In this document: piece by piece, positions 13,396 to 25,205 of the stretch
How positions within the stretch are numbered: position 1 is the first letter of the stretch
How the letters are laid out: the number at the start of each line of letters is the position of its first letter
Source: Rhizophagus clarus
Lineage: Eukaryota > Glomeromycota > Glomeromycetes > Glomerales > Glomeraceae
Direction of reading: 5' to 3'
Length of the DNA: 64,000 nucleotides
Assembly (NCBI GenBank): GCA_015698045.1
Contig: BLAL01000218.1
Location: 124,001 to 188,000, forward strand
Position numbers and translations under genes: made by a program
Notes under the pieces: generated by a model
Database searches by the model: none
The model's input: only the letters and a program-made list of their open reading frames with translations
Told to the model about the DNA's origin: nothing

Positions 13396-14706
13396 CCCTA
13401 TGAAAAAAGATCATCCAATATTTGTGCAATATTTGTTCAATTCTGTGTGAAAATCATTCAATTATTGCAGTTTTTTGGATAGAAATGACCATGCAGTTAT
13501 TTATAGTGTGTTAAAAGTGTGCAATTTTTGTACAATTGAAAATAAACTTAAATTTAAAATATAGAAAATGTTCAATTTTTGTGCAATAAAAATTTTAGAG
13601 TATAAAATTTGTATTTAAGATACAGAAAGCATTCAATTTTTGAGTAATCTTACCATACAATATTTGACCACTTTTTGGGGCAAATAGACCACTTTTAACC
13701 TTCATTACGAATATATTTTCCTAAGTGATTTATGCAGTAAGTTTACACAAAATTCAACTGCATATTTGTTTATAAATGGGTATCTTCTGGACCTATTGGT
13801 ATAATTTTTGTAGTGCTTCGTAACTAAAAAAAATCCAAACTTTTTTAAGTTACAGAATTAGTTCCGGCCAGAATTATAATTTGGCCAGATTTATGCACCT
13901 TAAAATTGTATATTAATCACGTGATCTGATCGTCAAAATAAATATGACGCGAAATGTTTGTTTTTTTTTAAAAACCTTTTTTTTAACTTCAAAATTTCAG
14001 GTAAGAAAAACTTGTTTTCTATTATCTTTTTATTTATTTTCCTAACTTTTTTACATTTTAACGTTATTAACTTGCTTATTTACTAACTTCATACTTTTTT
14101 TACTACTAACACTAATAATTTATTATTACTTTCAACACTTGCTAATCATATTTTTTATATATTACTAATACTAATAATTTATTTTTCAACACTACTAATT
14201 TGCTTTCTTTACTAACTTCATACTTTTTATTTTAATACTTATAATTTTCTTACACTAATAATTTACTCTTCTTTGATACTTTACTGTTACTAACATACTT
14301 TATTTTATTTTCTTATATTTTCTACATTTATGATTTATATCAAAATATAGTATTTTATTTATGAATATTTTGTATATTTTTATATTTTAAATTAATAAAA
14401 ATTCATAATTTTACTTTATAAATTTGCCTGTCATTACTGTAAAATTTTAGTATTTGACCTATTATAATACCTAAAATTCGGCCTAAAATTTGGCTCAAAA
14501 ATTGGACAATAATCATATAAATTCAGGACAAAAATAGGATAATTATTGTACGAATTACCATGCAATTATTGTGTGATTTATTGCAATTTTTAGCACAATT
14601 ATTGCATAATTATTGTACGGTCAAATATATAGAAATTGTAGTGAAATTGTAGTAAATTTAATTGAATGTTAATTCAACAAAAATCACACACAGTTTTTTC
14701 ATAGGG
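13396..14706. mobile_element. Non-autonomous DNA transposon with terminal inverted repeats
   Basis: The ends are exact inverted copies: CCCTATGAAAAAA at 13396-13408 and its complement at 14694-14706. The trinucleotide ATG flanks both ends (13393-13395 and 14707-14709) and may be the target duplication. The 1311-bp interior has no coding frame. Near both ends it is rich in variants of ATTGTGCAAT or CAATTATTGT in opposite orientation, so the inverted similarity extends loosely inwards. It also contains CACGTGATC and a GGCCAGATTT motif. Size and lack of coding fit a MITE-like deletion derivative; the transposase family cannot be told. Confidence 0.6.
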
Positions 14707-16208
14707 ATGTAGATCCCACAAAAGAAAATACGAGAACCAGAAAAATAAGAAATATTAAGACGATGATCCATTAACGGTAGGAGATCAAAGAAAGAAGGGC
14801 TTCCCAACAAATTCAACACTATTTTTGAAGTTTCGCCTTGGTTGAGGAAACTTGTGTTGATGATCGTGCCGATGAAGTATCTTCTACCTCCGAGGGAGAA
14901 ACGAGACCATTTATAATCCTATTTGATGCAAATGAAGCGGATTTCTATTACAGTTCATATGTGTCGAAAAACCGATCAAAATTATTCGTCCCTGGGAATC
15001 TTTGGTAATTCTGCTAGATTTTATATTAAGATCTTTAAACACGATGTCAATGTGGATAAAGTCTTACACACTAGTTACTCTGATAGAATCTGTTATGTTT
15101 CATGCTATTGCGGTGAACGTTCCAGGATAACAGCGGGTACTTTCATTGCCAAGGCGATAGTTCCACACACCACGGTCAAAACTCTGTAAAGTAAATGAAT
15201 TAGAAATTATTTTCACACGCATTGTTTTTTAATCGATAATCGTAACGTTTATCAAGCCTTAAATATTTTTTTTGTTGGACCATGTGATAGTGCATGTATA
15301 AATGTATTAGTATGTCTCGGATACTCGGATTATCTTTTTCCCGAATCAAAATTTTCTGACGATTTGGATTGGTCCTTAATTTTGTTGCTGATCCTTGTGA
15401 TCCTCGCAAGATTTTACTTAAGAAATCTTAGTGTCGGATGGTTAATTTTCACCCATCCGTATTGCATCATTTCCAGGAGTTTATATCTCATGTCACGTAA
15501 TATTTCTTCTCTTTCCCTTGTTAAAAGGTTACAGAAAGTGACCATGATATTATGTTCTATGATATGGCAAAAGAATCTTGATTGAGTAAATTAGGATTAT
15601 TATTTAATCATATTTAATATTGTTAATCCCTAGTATACGACTGTAAGAACAGAAATAATTCTTAACAAAGACGCAGAACAATGGTGTAATAACGATATGC
15701 CGTAATTGATAATCATGCAGTCAGATGGTTATTAGCTGAGAGAAATAAATGCAGTGGCCGCTGACTAAAGAAATCAAAAAAGGACCAGTCAATTTAAATA
15801 AGATCGAAAATCATGATACACATAATATGAGAAATAAACAAATACAGTGAACGGTTTTTATCTCATATTATTTATATTTATACGAAGAATAATTTGAATA
15901 AAAGAAGGAAAAAAAAATTAATACTGCTTTCATCATCGAAAAAGGCATTTGACATATTTATCAAAAAAAAAAATTTTGTAAATTTTACTTATAATAAGCA
16001 TACAAATCAAACATGAGAAAATCAGAAAAACTGGCGATCTTATACACTACTAAAATCCACAACAGTATCATATAACTAATCTCAAAATTATGGACAAACC
16101 TCAATGCATAGGTATAAATATCATGAGTTCATAATGGAGAGTTTTATTGTAAATTTCTATTTTTAGTAGGGGACTACCCGAATTGAATCTAACTTATACT
16201 CATTTTTA
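14707..16208. other. Non-coding stretch with GC-richer segment
   Basis: About 14780-15580 is less AT-rich than its surroundings and has several short open frames (the longest plus-strand one, 14923-15189, is 88 codons), but none resembles a known domain and they conflict between strands. It may be a relic of a repeat or of a decayed gene. About 15600-16200 shows nothing. Confidence 0.35.
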
Positions 16209-17049
16209 TTATTTCCTCAAATTTTTCTTCTTGATTTGAACTTTTAGGCAAGAAGAAAATTTTTTTTCAAAATGCTTTGTAATCGCATCCATACCGCCAT
16301 TATCATAGATTCCAATCAAATTTTTATTATAAATTTCTATCGAGCCACCATGTTTTTCAACCACTTTTTTTATCATCAATTCTTTTACAACTTTATCCAA
16401 TTTACCAGGAGCTGCCCCAGGATTATGTTTAAAAGCAAGACTTGCAACAGCTAATTCCTGCATGGCACTTGCTATCATTTTATTGGATTCTCGTTTCTTA
16501 TTATTCGATAGATTTGGTTGATAATGTTAATAAATTAATAAGTGGTTCAGTAAATTATTTCTACATATTGTAATATTGCAAAAATTTTATTTACCTTATT
16601 TTGTTCTTTAATTATACCTTTCCAATAGGCTTGTAATCCATTTTTACGACGTTCTGATTCTATCTGTATAGAACGCAAATAATGCATTAGTTTCTTTATT
16701 TACAATACAGTTTATAATTAAAATTTGTTAAAAAGTATTATACTTTTTTCTTTAAAGTATTAAAATTTGTTCGATTTAGAAGCTTTTTAGCTTCAATTAA
16801 AAATCGCGTTGACCAAGAATCATCGAGATTTTTCCAATTATTCGAATTATCAGAACTGATAATAAAATCACGATTTCGTGATAAAAATCCACGATATGAT
16901 GGATTTATTTGTTCATTCAAATAAATGATAAGACGATCTAATAAAATCAAGTTTATTAATTATTGAGCAATACTAATAAAAAAAAGTTGAAAATAAGACT
17001 TACCATTATTTCCATCATGTTCATGGAAGTTTGTTTCATTATTATTCAT
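16209..17049 (-). CDS. Hypothetical protein, four exons, 198 aa
   Basis: Exons 17049-17004, 16937-16744, 16663-16595 and 16496-16209 join in frame through introns of 66, 80 and 98 bp. Donors are GTAAGT, GTATAA and GTAAAT; acceptors are TTAG, ACAG and TAAG. The last acceptor is the least certain. The product starts MNNNETNFHEHDGNN, is mixed charge, and has a central Arg/Lys-rich helix-like stretch (ESERRKNGLQAYWKGIIKEQ). The C-terminal ~90 residues hold an Ala-rich helix (SAMQELAVASLAF), two hydrophobic/charged helices and a short KHGGSIEIY turn. There is no signal peptide or membrane segment. I do not recognise the family. Frame preservation across three introns argues for a real gene. Confidence 0.65.
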
Positions 17050-17450
17050 AATTTTTTTTTTAAATTTAAAAATTCAATATTCTGTTCTGTTTAATAAGCT
17101 TGGATCTTATCCACTTTCTTCACTTGCAGTTTAATTTTTTAAAGGTATTTATGGAAGTATTTATAATAAAATTGACAAAAGTTTAAAAATTATATATATT
17201 TGATTCATAATATTATATACATTCTATGCAGTTGTATAATAATTATACATTATTTTTATTTTGATTTTAGTTTTTATCAACTTTAATTCTGAATAATACT
17301 GCTTAATTATCATACTGTATATTGGTATATAATTTTAATATTGTGTCATGATTATAAATGTCACAACAGTAAGTTGACTAAATAAAAATATATAAAAGCT
17401 AAATAATAATATGTAAAAATTAATCATGTTATTCATTAATTAAACGTGAA

Positions 17451-18201
17451 TTAATATTTGCCATATAGTCATATAGTGTTCATTTTACATTTATTATTAA
17501 ATCAGAATATTATAATTTAGTAATACTTAGTAACATATAATTATAATTCGTATGCAGAAATATTATTAAAAATTAGTCAACACAATTAATTAATATTTGC
17601 CATATAGTCATATAGTGTTCATTTTACATTTAACATGATATATTTTTTATTAAATCAGAATATTATAATTTAGTAATACTTAGTAACATATGATTATAAT
17701 TCGTATGCAGAAATATTATTAAAAATTAGTCAATACAATTAATTAATATTTGCCATATAGTAGTCATATAGTGTTCATTTTACATTTAACATGATATATT
17801 TATTATTAAATCAGAATATTATAATTTAGTAATACTTAGTAACATATAATTATAATTCGTATGCAGAAATATTATTAAAAATTAGTCAATACAATTAATT
17901 AATATTTGCCATATAGTCATATAGTGTTCATTTTACATTTAACATGATATATTTATTATTAAATCAGAATATTATAATTTAGTAATACTTAGTAACATAT
18001 AATTATAATTCGTATGCAGAAATATTATTAAAAATTAGTCAATACAATTAATTAATATTTGCCATATAGTCATATAGTGTTCATTTTACATTTATTATTA
18101 AATCAGAATATTATAATTTAGTAATACTTAGTAACATATAATTATAATTCGTATGCAGAAATATTATTAAAAATTAGTCAATACAATTAATTAAATGTGA
18201 A
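17451..18201. repeat. Tandem repeat, five copies of ~139-156 bp
   Basis: The marker TTAATATTTGCCATATAG recurs starting at 17451, 17590, 17743, 17899 and 18052, giving unit lengths of about 139, 153, 156, 153 and 150 bp. Copies are almost identical apart from small indels: presence or absence of TTAACATGATATATT, and one extra TAG. Homogeneity points to recent amplification. A partial, more diverged copy follows from 18202. No coding potential. Confidence 0.95.
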
Positions 18202-18461
18202 TTAATATTTATCATATATTGCTCATTAGGTTACAATTATTACGCATCTTGTATATTGTATACTATTCATGTCATATAAATATCTTTGATTTTCTTTAAA
18301 ATAATATAAATAACACAATAAACCGTTTTAAATAACATAATAATAAATAAAGTTCAACCAGATACAAATGATGAATAACGGATAAAACGATGAATGATGG
18401 ATTATCCAAGATACATTTTAGAAGAGAATCGGTAAAAAGGTGTGTATTTTTTTTATTTTGC

Positions 18462-18630
18462 AAAGGATGGATAACTCGCTAGCTGGACTCCGGCCCTGTC
18501 TAGGAGAATTACTGTTTTGGGATACTGGTAACCACTCCAGGTGTTCCTGGCTCAGGCGTCCTACTTTTGTCGTCGATAAAGGTCTACCAATTCTGGAGGA
18601 GGGATTGGTTATGTACCTTCCTTTATTGCT
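18462..18630 (+). repeat. GC-richer segment, possibly a dispersed repeat
   Basis: This segment is far richer in G and C than its flanks and reads open for 77 codons (18440-18673) without a recognisable domain. Its right part (ATTCTGGAGGAGGGATTGG, then TATGTACCTTCCTTTAT) resembles 23768-23806 (GATTCTGGAGGATGAATC, then CTATGCACCTTCTTTAT). That suggests two diverged copies of one dispersed element. Confidence 0.4.
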
Positions 18631-19793
18631 AAATAAGAAAAATCAACACACTATTAACATAATGTCTTCATAACAGGTAAAATTAAGAAGTTGATGATTT
18701 AGTGAAAACAAAAAGATCTATCTGTACAGAACCTGGCTGGATATTTAGAATTTAATTATTTCTATTTTAACATTTTTTGATCAAAGTCAGATATAATTTT
18801 TCACTTATTATTTATGATAGATTGAAATGGTAATTTTATTATAGATCTAAAATGTTCTTCATTCTTTTGTAAAATTTATTATCTGCTGATACACAAATAA
18901 TGTAATATTAATAAATGATCTAGTGTATACTGTTATTTGATGATAAAACATGTGCTGTAAATCGATCGTTATCAAATTTTCCGTTATTTTTTGAGACCAA
19001 ATAGAATAATTTTTGTTATAACAATTATTATTTATTAGGGAAGCTAACGTTAAAAATTTAACTGAATGAAAATATCGTGACCACAAACTGATCACAGATC
19101 ACATGATAAACAAATTTGAGCCATAAATTAAATAATCGCAATTGCTCTTTCTTTTGTAAAGTGTTTCTTTTTTTAAAAAATAAATTTATCCAATAAATTT
19201 TTGTAGAATAGAAATACTTAATCAAAGTGTTTAACGACTAAAGACAGATAATCAACTTAAAAACCATTTTCCGCTTACCATCTTGTATAGTGTGCTAATA
19301 ACAATTATTTAAGACATTATCCATAAAAATTATCTAGAAAACACCTATATGATTAAAATATTTTATAACAGTATAATTTTATAGGATTAATGTGGTTAAA
19401 ACGCTGTCTGTCTGTTCAGTAGAATGAATTCCAAATATCTCCACTTTAATCGACCATATATTAAAGACCAATTGACTAGTTTGGTTATATTTGACGTAGT
19501 TTGAAAACTTCTCACAGTGTTATTAGAGATCTTACCAAATTAACTTTTGCAACTACAATTGAGATTTTTTCACCAACAACAATTACAATAATTTCTGTCG
19601 GTACATTGTACATCATATAATCATGCATGACATCGGGTAAATTATTTGCCGGTTACACAATTGATTTTGTTTAACTTTAGTTGCTGGGCGTAAATTTTTT
19701 TGCTCGTCGCTGTTTCAACTTATCTAATAAATTAAAAATCAACAATTTGTAGTCATTATTTCTACCATTCGAAGTAGACTAATTTATCAAACA
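18631..19793. other. Intergenic, nothing recognised
   Basis: AT-rich sequence upstream of the kinase pseudogene. Short frames only, and no repeat of note. Confidence 0.5.
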
Positions 19794-21301
19794 ATGAATA
19801 GGGCACATGCATCAATTGATTATAATACTCTTAGGGGCTTCCATAATGAATATGAATTTGTAAAACAAGCGATTCTTGCTGATAATTCTCTTACAGAAGA
19901 TGAAAAAACCGAAGCAGTAAGATTGATCGAAAAAAATTATGACCGAGATAAAATTCTTTATAATTCAGGAACAAGAAGAATTTGTGAAAATTGTAAAAAT
20001 AAGAATGATTAGCTACATTATATTGCGAATATTGTGTTCAAAATTATTTAAAGCAAATTTTTCAAATTGGACTTCTGGAAATAATGATATTGATAATTTA
20101 ATACAAAAATGTCAATCAAAAACTCTCCAAGTCAAGTAACTGAATGGATCCCATATGATAATTTTAAGAATATAAAATATTTAACTAAGAGAGGATTCTC
20201 TAAAATTTATACTGCATATTGGATTGGCGGATATTATAATGAATGGGATTCTAAAAAACAACAGTTAATAAGAGATAACCTCATGAAATTATACTTAAAG
20301 AATTAGAAAATGTTGAAAGCGCAAATCAAAATTGGTTTAAAGAGGTTTGTAATTTAAAATATTTAATAACTTATATTGAAAAAAATTATTTAATCATTAA
20401 TATATTTTTATAGGCCGAATCACATTTAAATATAAGTGTTAAATACCCAAAGATTGTCAAATGTTATGGTTTAACACAAAATCCATCAAATGGAAATTAT
20501 ATGCTTGTAATGAGTAGAATGGATTTAAGTTTACGAGAATATTTACAACAAAACCATAATCATCTTAAATGGAAAGAAAGAATTAAAATTGCTTTTTTAA
20601 CAATTAATGCACTTTATCGGATTCATGAGGAGAATTCAATTCATAGAGATCTAAATTCTGGAAATATATTATATTCACAATTTAATGATTCTTGGTATAT
20701 TGGTGATCTTGGATTTTTTGGCCCTGCGGACAAACCATCACTAGTATATACGGAAATCTTCCTTTGATAGCACCCGAAGTTATTACTGGAAGAAAATATT
20801 CCTTTGAATCTGATATTTATAGTATTGCAATACTTATGTGGGAAATCTCTTCTGGATAACTTGCTTTTAGAATTATGAACATGATCATAAACTTGCAACG
20901 AATATAGTTAACGGTATAAGACCTAAAATAGTGCCAGGAACTCCCTTAGAATATGAAAATTTAATGAAACAATGTTGGGATGCTGATCCATTGAAAAGAC
21001 CTAAAATACGAAAACTTTTAAACGAAATAAGTGAAATTGATGCTTCATACCAAAATGTGTCAGATGAATTGCAAACAATTAATAATTCAGGAACAAGTAT
21101 TAATTTAGAAATTAATTATACAAGCAAAAGGTTATTTGTGAGTAAAGTCCATCAATTTGATAATTTTCTTGAACCAAGAAACGCGACAGAAGGTATAATT
21201 ACATTATATATTTGCAAGATTTTTATATTATTACCATTTTTATTAATTTTCGTTTTTTATTATATGTGATAATAGAAGAGCAAGAAGGTAGCGCAAATTA
21301 A
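19794..21301 (+). pseudogene. Broken Rhizophagus-type protein kinase
   Basis: The order of a kinase of the same family as the 8-12-kb gene is recognisable. It runs: start MNRAHASIDYNTLRG; CENC and CEYC linker; KANFSNWTSGNNDIDNLI; VTEWIPYDN; a glycine-loop remnant RGFSKIY; LVMSRMDLSLREYL; catalytic loop IHRDLNSGNIL; GDLGFFGPAD; IAPEVI; CWDADPLKRP. Two introns survive with clean borders: 20345-20413 (GTTTGT...TATAG) and 21193-21275 (GTATAA...ATAG), the latter leading to a short last exon ending at 21301. The frame is lost near 20010, 20048, 20120, 20280, 20740 and 20870, each time as if one base were missing. A TAA stands at 20857-20859 after SSG. Unlike the 8-kb gene, HRD is intact here. Confidence 0.88.
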
Positions 21302-22050
21302 ATGATTTTATTTAGATTGATCTATTTATAAAGTCTTATTTAAAACATTCGTCTCAATAGCATTTTATAGTAAATCATATGATTTAATTATTTTTGATAA
21401 CAGTAAGTATTTATAAAAATATTTCAAATTTAAAACATATATGACAATAATTATTAATTATTTATCTTTTTAGTCGATGATTCCAATAATTCGAATTATG
21501 TCACTCATCTAAAAAATAAGCAGGAATTCAAAAGGTAGTCGTTCATTGTATTAATTATTTGCATATTTAATTTACTTTGTTTTATTATCTCTCAAACAAC
21601 TAAGCATTATAGACTTACTAATTAAAAAATGTTCAAAATGACTATGAAAAGGATAGAAATAATACAAAAACAAATTAAAAGGCAAATATTGATATTGAAA
21701 TTATTTTTTGTATGTATTAGTATTATTACTAACTTATTTAATTTAAATATTCACTTGATAGTTAAAATTAACAAAGTCCAAACCCATCCACGCAATAAAT
21801 CAATCACATGTGCGTGAAGTATGTTTGATATGGCTCATATGACTCTTATTTACATTTTACACGTTATTTTTTTCGTGATTTGTCATGACATATCTCTTAT
21901 TCAAGTGTTGAATTAGAACATCTAAAAATACGATGAAAAAGGAAATTTTGATAAGGCTAGACTCTTTTATTAAGAGAATAATAGAATAACTTTACTGACT
22001 GTAAATATAACTATTTTTGTTTTAAATTACAAATATTAGATAATTCTACA
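21302..22050. other. Intergenic, nothing recognised
   Basis: AT-rich, no supported gene. It may include a 3' extension of the kinase pseudogene around 21480-21540, where an Asn/Ser-rich stretch (DDSNNSNYVTHL) follows TTTTTAG. Confidence 0.4.
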
Positions 22051-22059
22051 ATGTAATTC

Positions 22060-22680
22060 CTAATAATGGAATAGTGAAGAATTTAAAGCTTTCTGAATGT
22101 AAAGATAATTTTTGTAATGAATATTTACTAAATGATATAATCCTTACGAAAAATTCTTCTTGCAGAGAATATCAACCATCTAAGAATATTCTTCAAATAT
22201 GTACCTGAATATGAATCTCTTAAAATAAGAATATCAGTAATTATAAACAATTGCATCAATAGAAAATGGTGAATTATTGTAAAATTATCAAAAGTATAAT
22301 GATTATGACTTGTTTCTAGTACAGTTGGAGAAAATCTTAAGAAATTTTATTCAGAACTAATGATATCGATATCGAATTTGAATGGAATAACTTTAATGAA
22401 ATTCTCTTTATTTACGAAAATTACTCTTATTGAATATTTATCAATTTTATTTATTCACCAAAAGAGCGTTACTTTGAATCTGAGAAATTACTGAAATTTG
22501 TCAAAATTTAAAATCATCATTATTTGTTACTAATATGAATAACAAAGGAATTTTGATAAATGGATATTTATTAATTAGATCAGCGCCAATTAACTTAAAG
22601 AGATCTTGTTATAAGAGATAGTAACATAATCATCTGAAAAATAGATTTTGTAACTTATTAGTAATGGACCTTGTGAAACT
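22060..22680 (+). pseudogene. Possible decayed protein-coding remnant (F-box/LRR-like?)
   Basis: Several short open stretches in changing frames read as Leu/Ile/Asn/Lys-rich peptide typical of decayed leucine-rich proteins in these fungi. Examples are VGENLKKFYSELMIS and ITLMKFSLFTKITLIEYL near 22324-22440, then NGYLLIRSAPINLKR near 22560-22605. No single frame holds, and no diagnostic F-box motif is seen. This is an impression from composition and spacing only. Confidence 0.25.
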
Positions 22681-23473
22681 TTCGTGTTTTTCAACTATTT
22701 TCCTTGGTAAAACTTTCCTTTTCCAATTAAAGAAATTCATACGTTTAAAAAACTTTGTTATTTCTTACCCCAGGTAGTTATTGCTAGGCCAGCCTTATAA
22801 ATTTTACTATTTTATTGAATCGATCATAAGTAATAACATTAAAACAGATTTATTAAATACTCAGTATGCATAGAAAATTTTCATAGTGAGATTATCCTTT
22901 TTATAATTATTATACTTAGGTGAAGTACTGAATTCAAAAATGATATCACTTAATATTCTGATATAAATATGAAATTCAAATAATTAATTTATCACTAACA
23001 TTCCCGCTATAAACATAGTTCACATATTATTATAAGAACCAGGTGCAATTTAAGATATACTAGACTCATGATATTAAATAAGAATTTAGCTAAACACTCA
23101 TTAGCTTAGTATTAGTATATTTGTTGATAGTGTCAAACTTATGTATTTATAGATGCATTCGAAATTTTGTTACTAGTACATACTTCACAAAAAATTAAAA
23201 TAATATTTTTTAATGTATGATACATTTTACACATTTTGATCACCTTGATTCATGAGTCGCAGATATAGTTATAAAATGCTCGTAATATTCTTTTTCCTAT
23301 GCTTTTTTTTGTTTATTGCTTTATTTGTTCACAATGTTGCCTGAGGTCATTTTAAGCAAAGTTCTCTATAGGGGTAATTATACATGTAATCTTTTATAAT
23401 GCTATAATAATTTTTTTAATAAATTACTTTTATATTTATTATTTTCAGAGTACTGGGAGAATGATCATACACA
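22681..23473. other. Intergenic, nothing recognised
   Basis: AT-rich sequence without supported features. Confidence 0.5.
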
Positions 23474-24657
23474 ATGGAACTTAAAGACTTGGGATTCATT
23501 TTTTACCGAAAGTATCCAAATGCCTCAAAGCGTGAATCACATAATGATTTGAGCGGTGAGCTGAAGATTTTGTCAAATAATCTAAAACCAAAATCAAAAG
23601 AGGGTATCAAGATATTTGCATTAGAACATCAGTTAAAGGTTAGTATTTACATATTCTTATGAATGATGAGAGCAGTAAGTATGCTGCGTCTCATCTCCTG
23701 GGAGAGTGATCAGTAATTAATGCCGTGTTGGGCATTTTACTATGAGATTCTTTGATTAAAGTCTGTTGATTCTGGAGGATGAATCAACTATGCACCTTCT
23801 TTATGATTAAGGATCTTACTCATATGCTGTATATATTATTTGTACAGGGATTAACTAAAGAAACAGAAAATTTGCCACCTTCTAAAAGAAACAATAACAA
23901 TGAAAGTGAGAATGAAGAAAAGAAATTTAAATATGATTTCGGAAAGGAAAAAGAAGTAAGTCATAATTAGCAATTGTATGATAATAATCTGATTACTTTT
24001 AAATTAAAGCTCCTAAAACTGATATTAATTGTTATAACAAAAGCAATATTATACTAGGCATGGATCCAACTATTATGAATCATCAAAGTCAGAAGATGAT
24101 GAAAATGGTTGTAATATTAAACTCAATCTTAATGAACTACAACGTAAACCATGTTACACGTCAAATTTTCTTTTTTTATTTCTTGTTTTTTTTTTTTTTT
24201 CTGCATATCTTTATTATCTCACAAATTATTATTTCTAATTCTAGTGGAAGGTAAACAATATCAACATTACAGATAGATTTTATGAATATCAATTTAAAGT
24301 ACTTAAAAAGGCTGAAACAGAAAAATTGAAAGATATGTACGAAATTCTGTAAGCATTTTTGAGATTGGGTAATAATTATACACTAATATACTGAGTATCT
24401 TTTTTGTGGTATTTAGATCTTTATCTTCTATAATTGTGCTACGACCTCCGAGCCCCTACCCAATATTTACAAATAAAGAATGGGAAGAAATAATAGGGAC
24501 AAACCCATATACTATACAAGAACCATTATTTGCACAAGAAATTTCTTCTTCTATTCGAGCAGCATCCTTTAATTATTTTCTTTCAAAAGATGTTTTCATG
24601 AAAAGTGGGAAGTCCAAACTTAGTAGAACAGTTGCTCGCATAAAAATGGGCGAATAA
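23474..24657 (+). CDS. Candidate multi-exon hypothetical protein
   Basis: Exon 1 (23474-23638, from ATG) ends at GTTAGT. Exon 2 (23848-23955) follows TGTACAG, ends at GTAAGT and stays in frame; it is very hydrophilic (NNNNESENEEKKFKYDF). An acidic exon lies somewhere in 24044-24150 (ESSKSEDDENG, KLNLNELQRKP). Exon 4 (24245-24348) follows TTCTAG and encodes VLKKAETEKLKDMYEIL. Exon 5 (24417-24657) follows ATTTAG, joins exon 4 in frame, reads RPPSPYPIFTNKEWEEI and SSSIRAASFNYF, and ends in TAA. The exon 3/4 junction could not be made to keep frame, so either a splice site was missed or the gene is damaged. A hydrophilic, probably nuclear protein; family not recognised. The second intron-side segment near 23690-23806 resembles the repeat at 18.5 kb. 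Confidence 0.4.
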
Positions 24658-24812
24658 TTGGATAGAGGAAGGTAAAACAGTGTTCCTCTTCTGTCATTTT
24701 TGGAGCCACCACTTTTGGAACACTGTCATATCTATGACACATATAAAAAAAAGACATATAAAAAGGCTGCATGAGATATTAATCCAATATAAACATGGAT
24801 AAATTTTACAAC

Positions 24813-25205
24813 TTACAAATCATTATAAATAGCTAGTTTCATATATACAATAGCTTTTTCTGTATTCTTCTTAACACCATCTTCATTATAAATAATATAT
24901 GGACAGCATTATACATTGCGACCTTAAAACCATCATCAGCAGCCTGTTCAAAATATTTAAGAGCTTCTGACAAATTCTTTTCAATACCTTCACCATTATA
25001 TCTTTATCTTTATCTTTGATATTATCAATAAGTCCTCTTGAAATGTAATATGCTTTATAATATTTTGCTACTACTAGTTTGTACAAACTGTCGTGTTGGA
25101 ACACATTTTTTAAAGCTTTTCTTCAAATAATCTTTAAGAGTACCATTGTCGACATGGTCCATTACTAACATATAATTTTCACTAGGCCATTATGATTTTC
25201 TAATA
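24813..25205 (-). pseudogene. Decayed kinase/Sel1-repeat fragment
   Basis: On the minus strand about 25187-25120 reads NYMLVMDHVDNGTLKDYL, matching the hinge region of the local kinase family. About 24996-24880 reads NGEGIEKNLSEALKYFEQAADDGFKVAM (given here only as a region), a Sel1 repeat. About 24880-24813 reads YNEDGVKKNTEKAI and ends in a stop, a second Sel1 repeat in another frame. Most of the kinase lobe between them is missing. The order kinase then Sel1 is the reverse of the intact gene at 8-12 kb. Confidence 0.7.
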
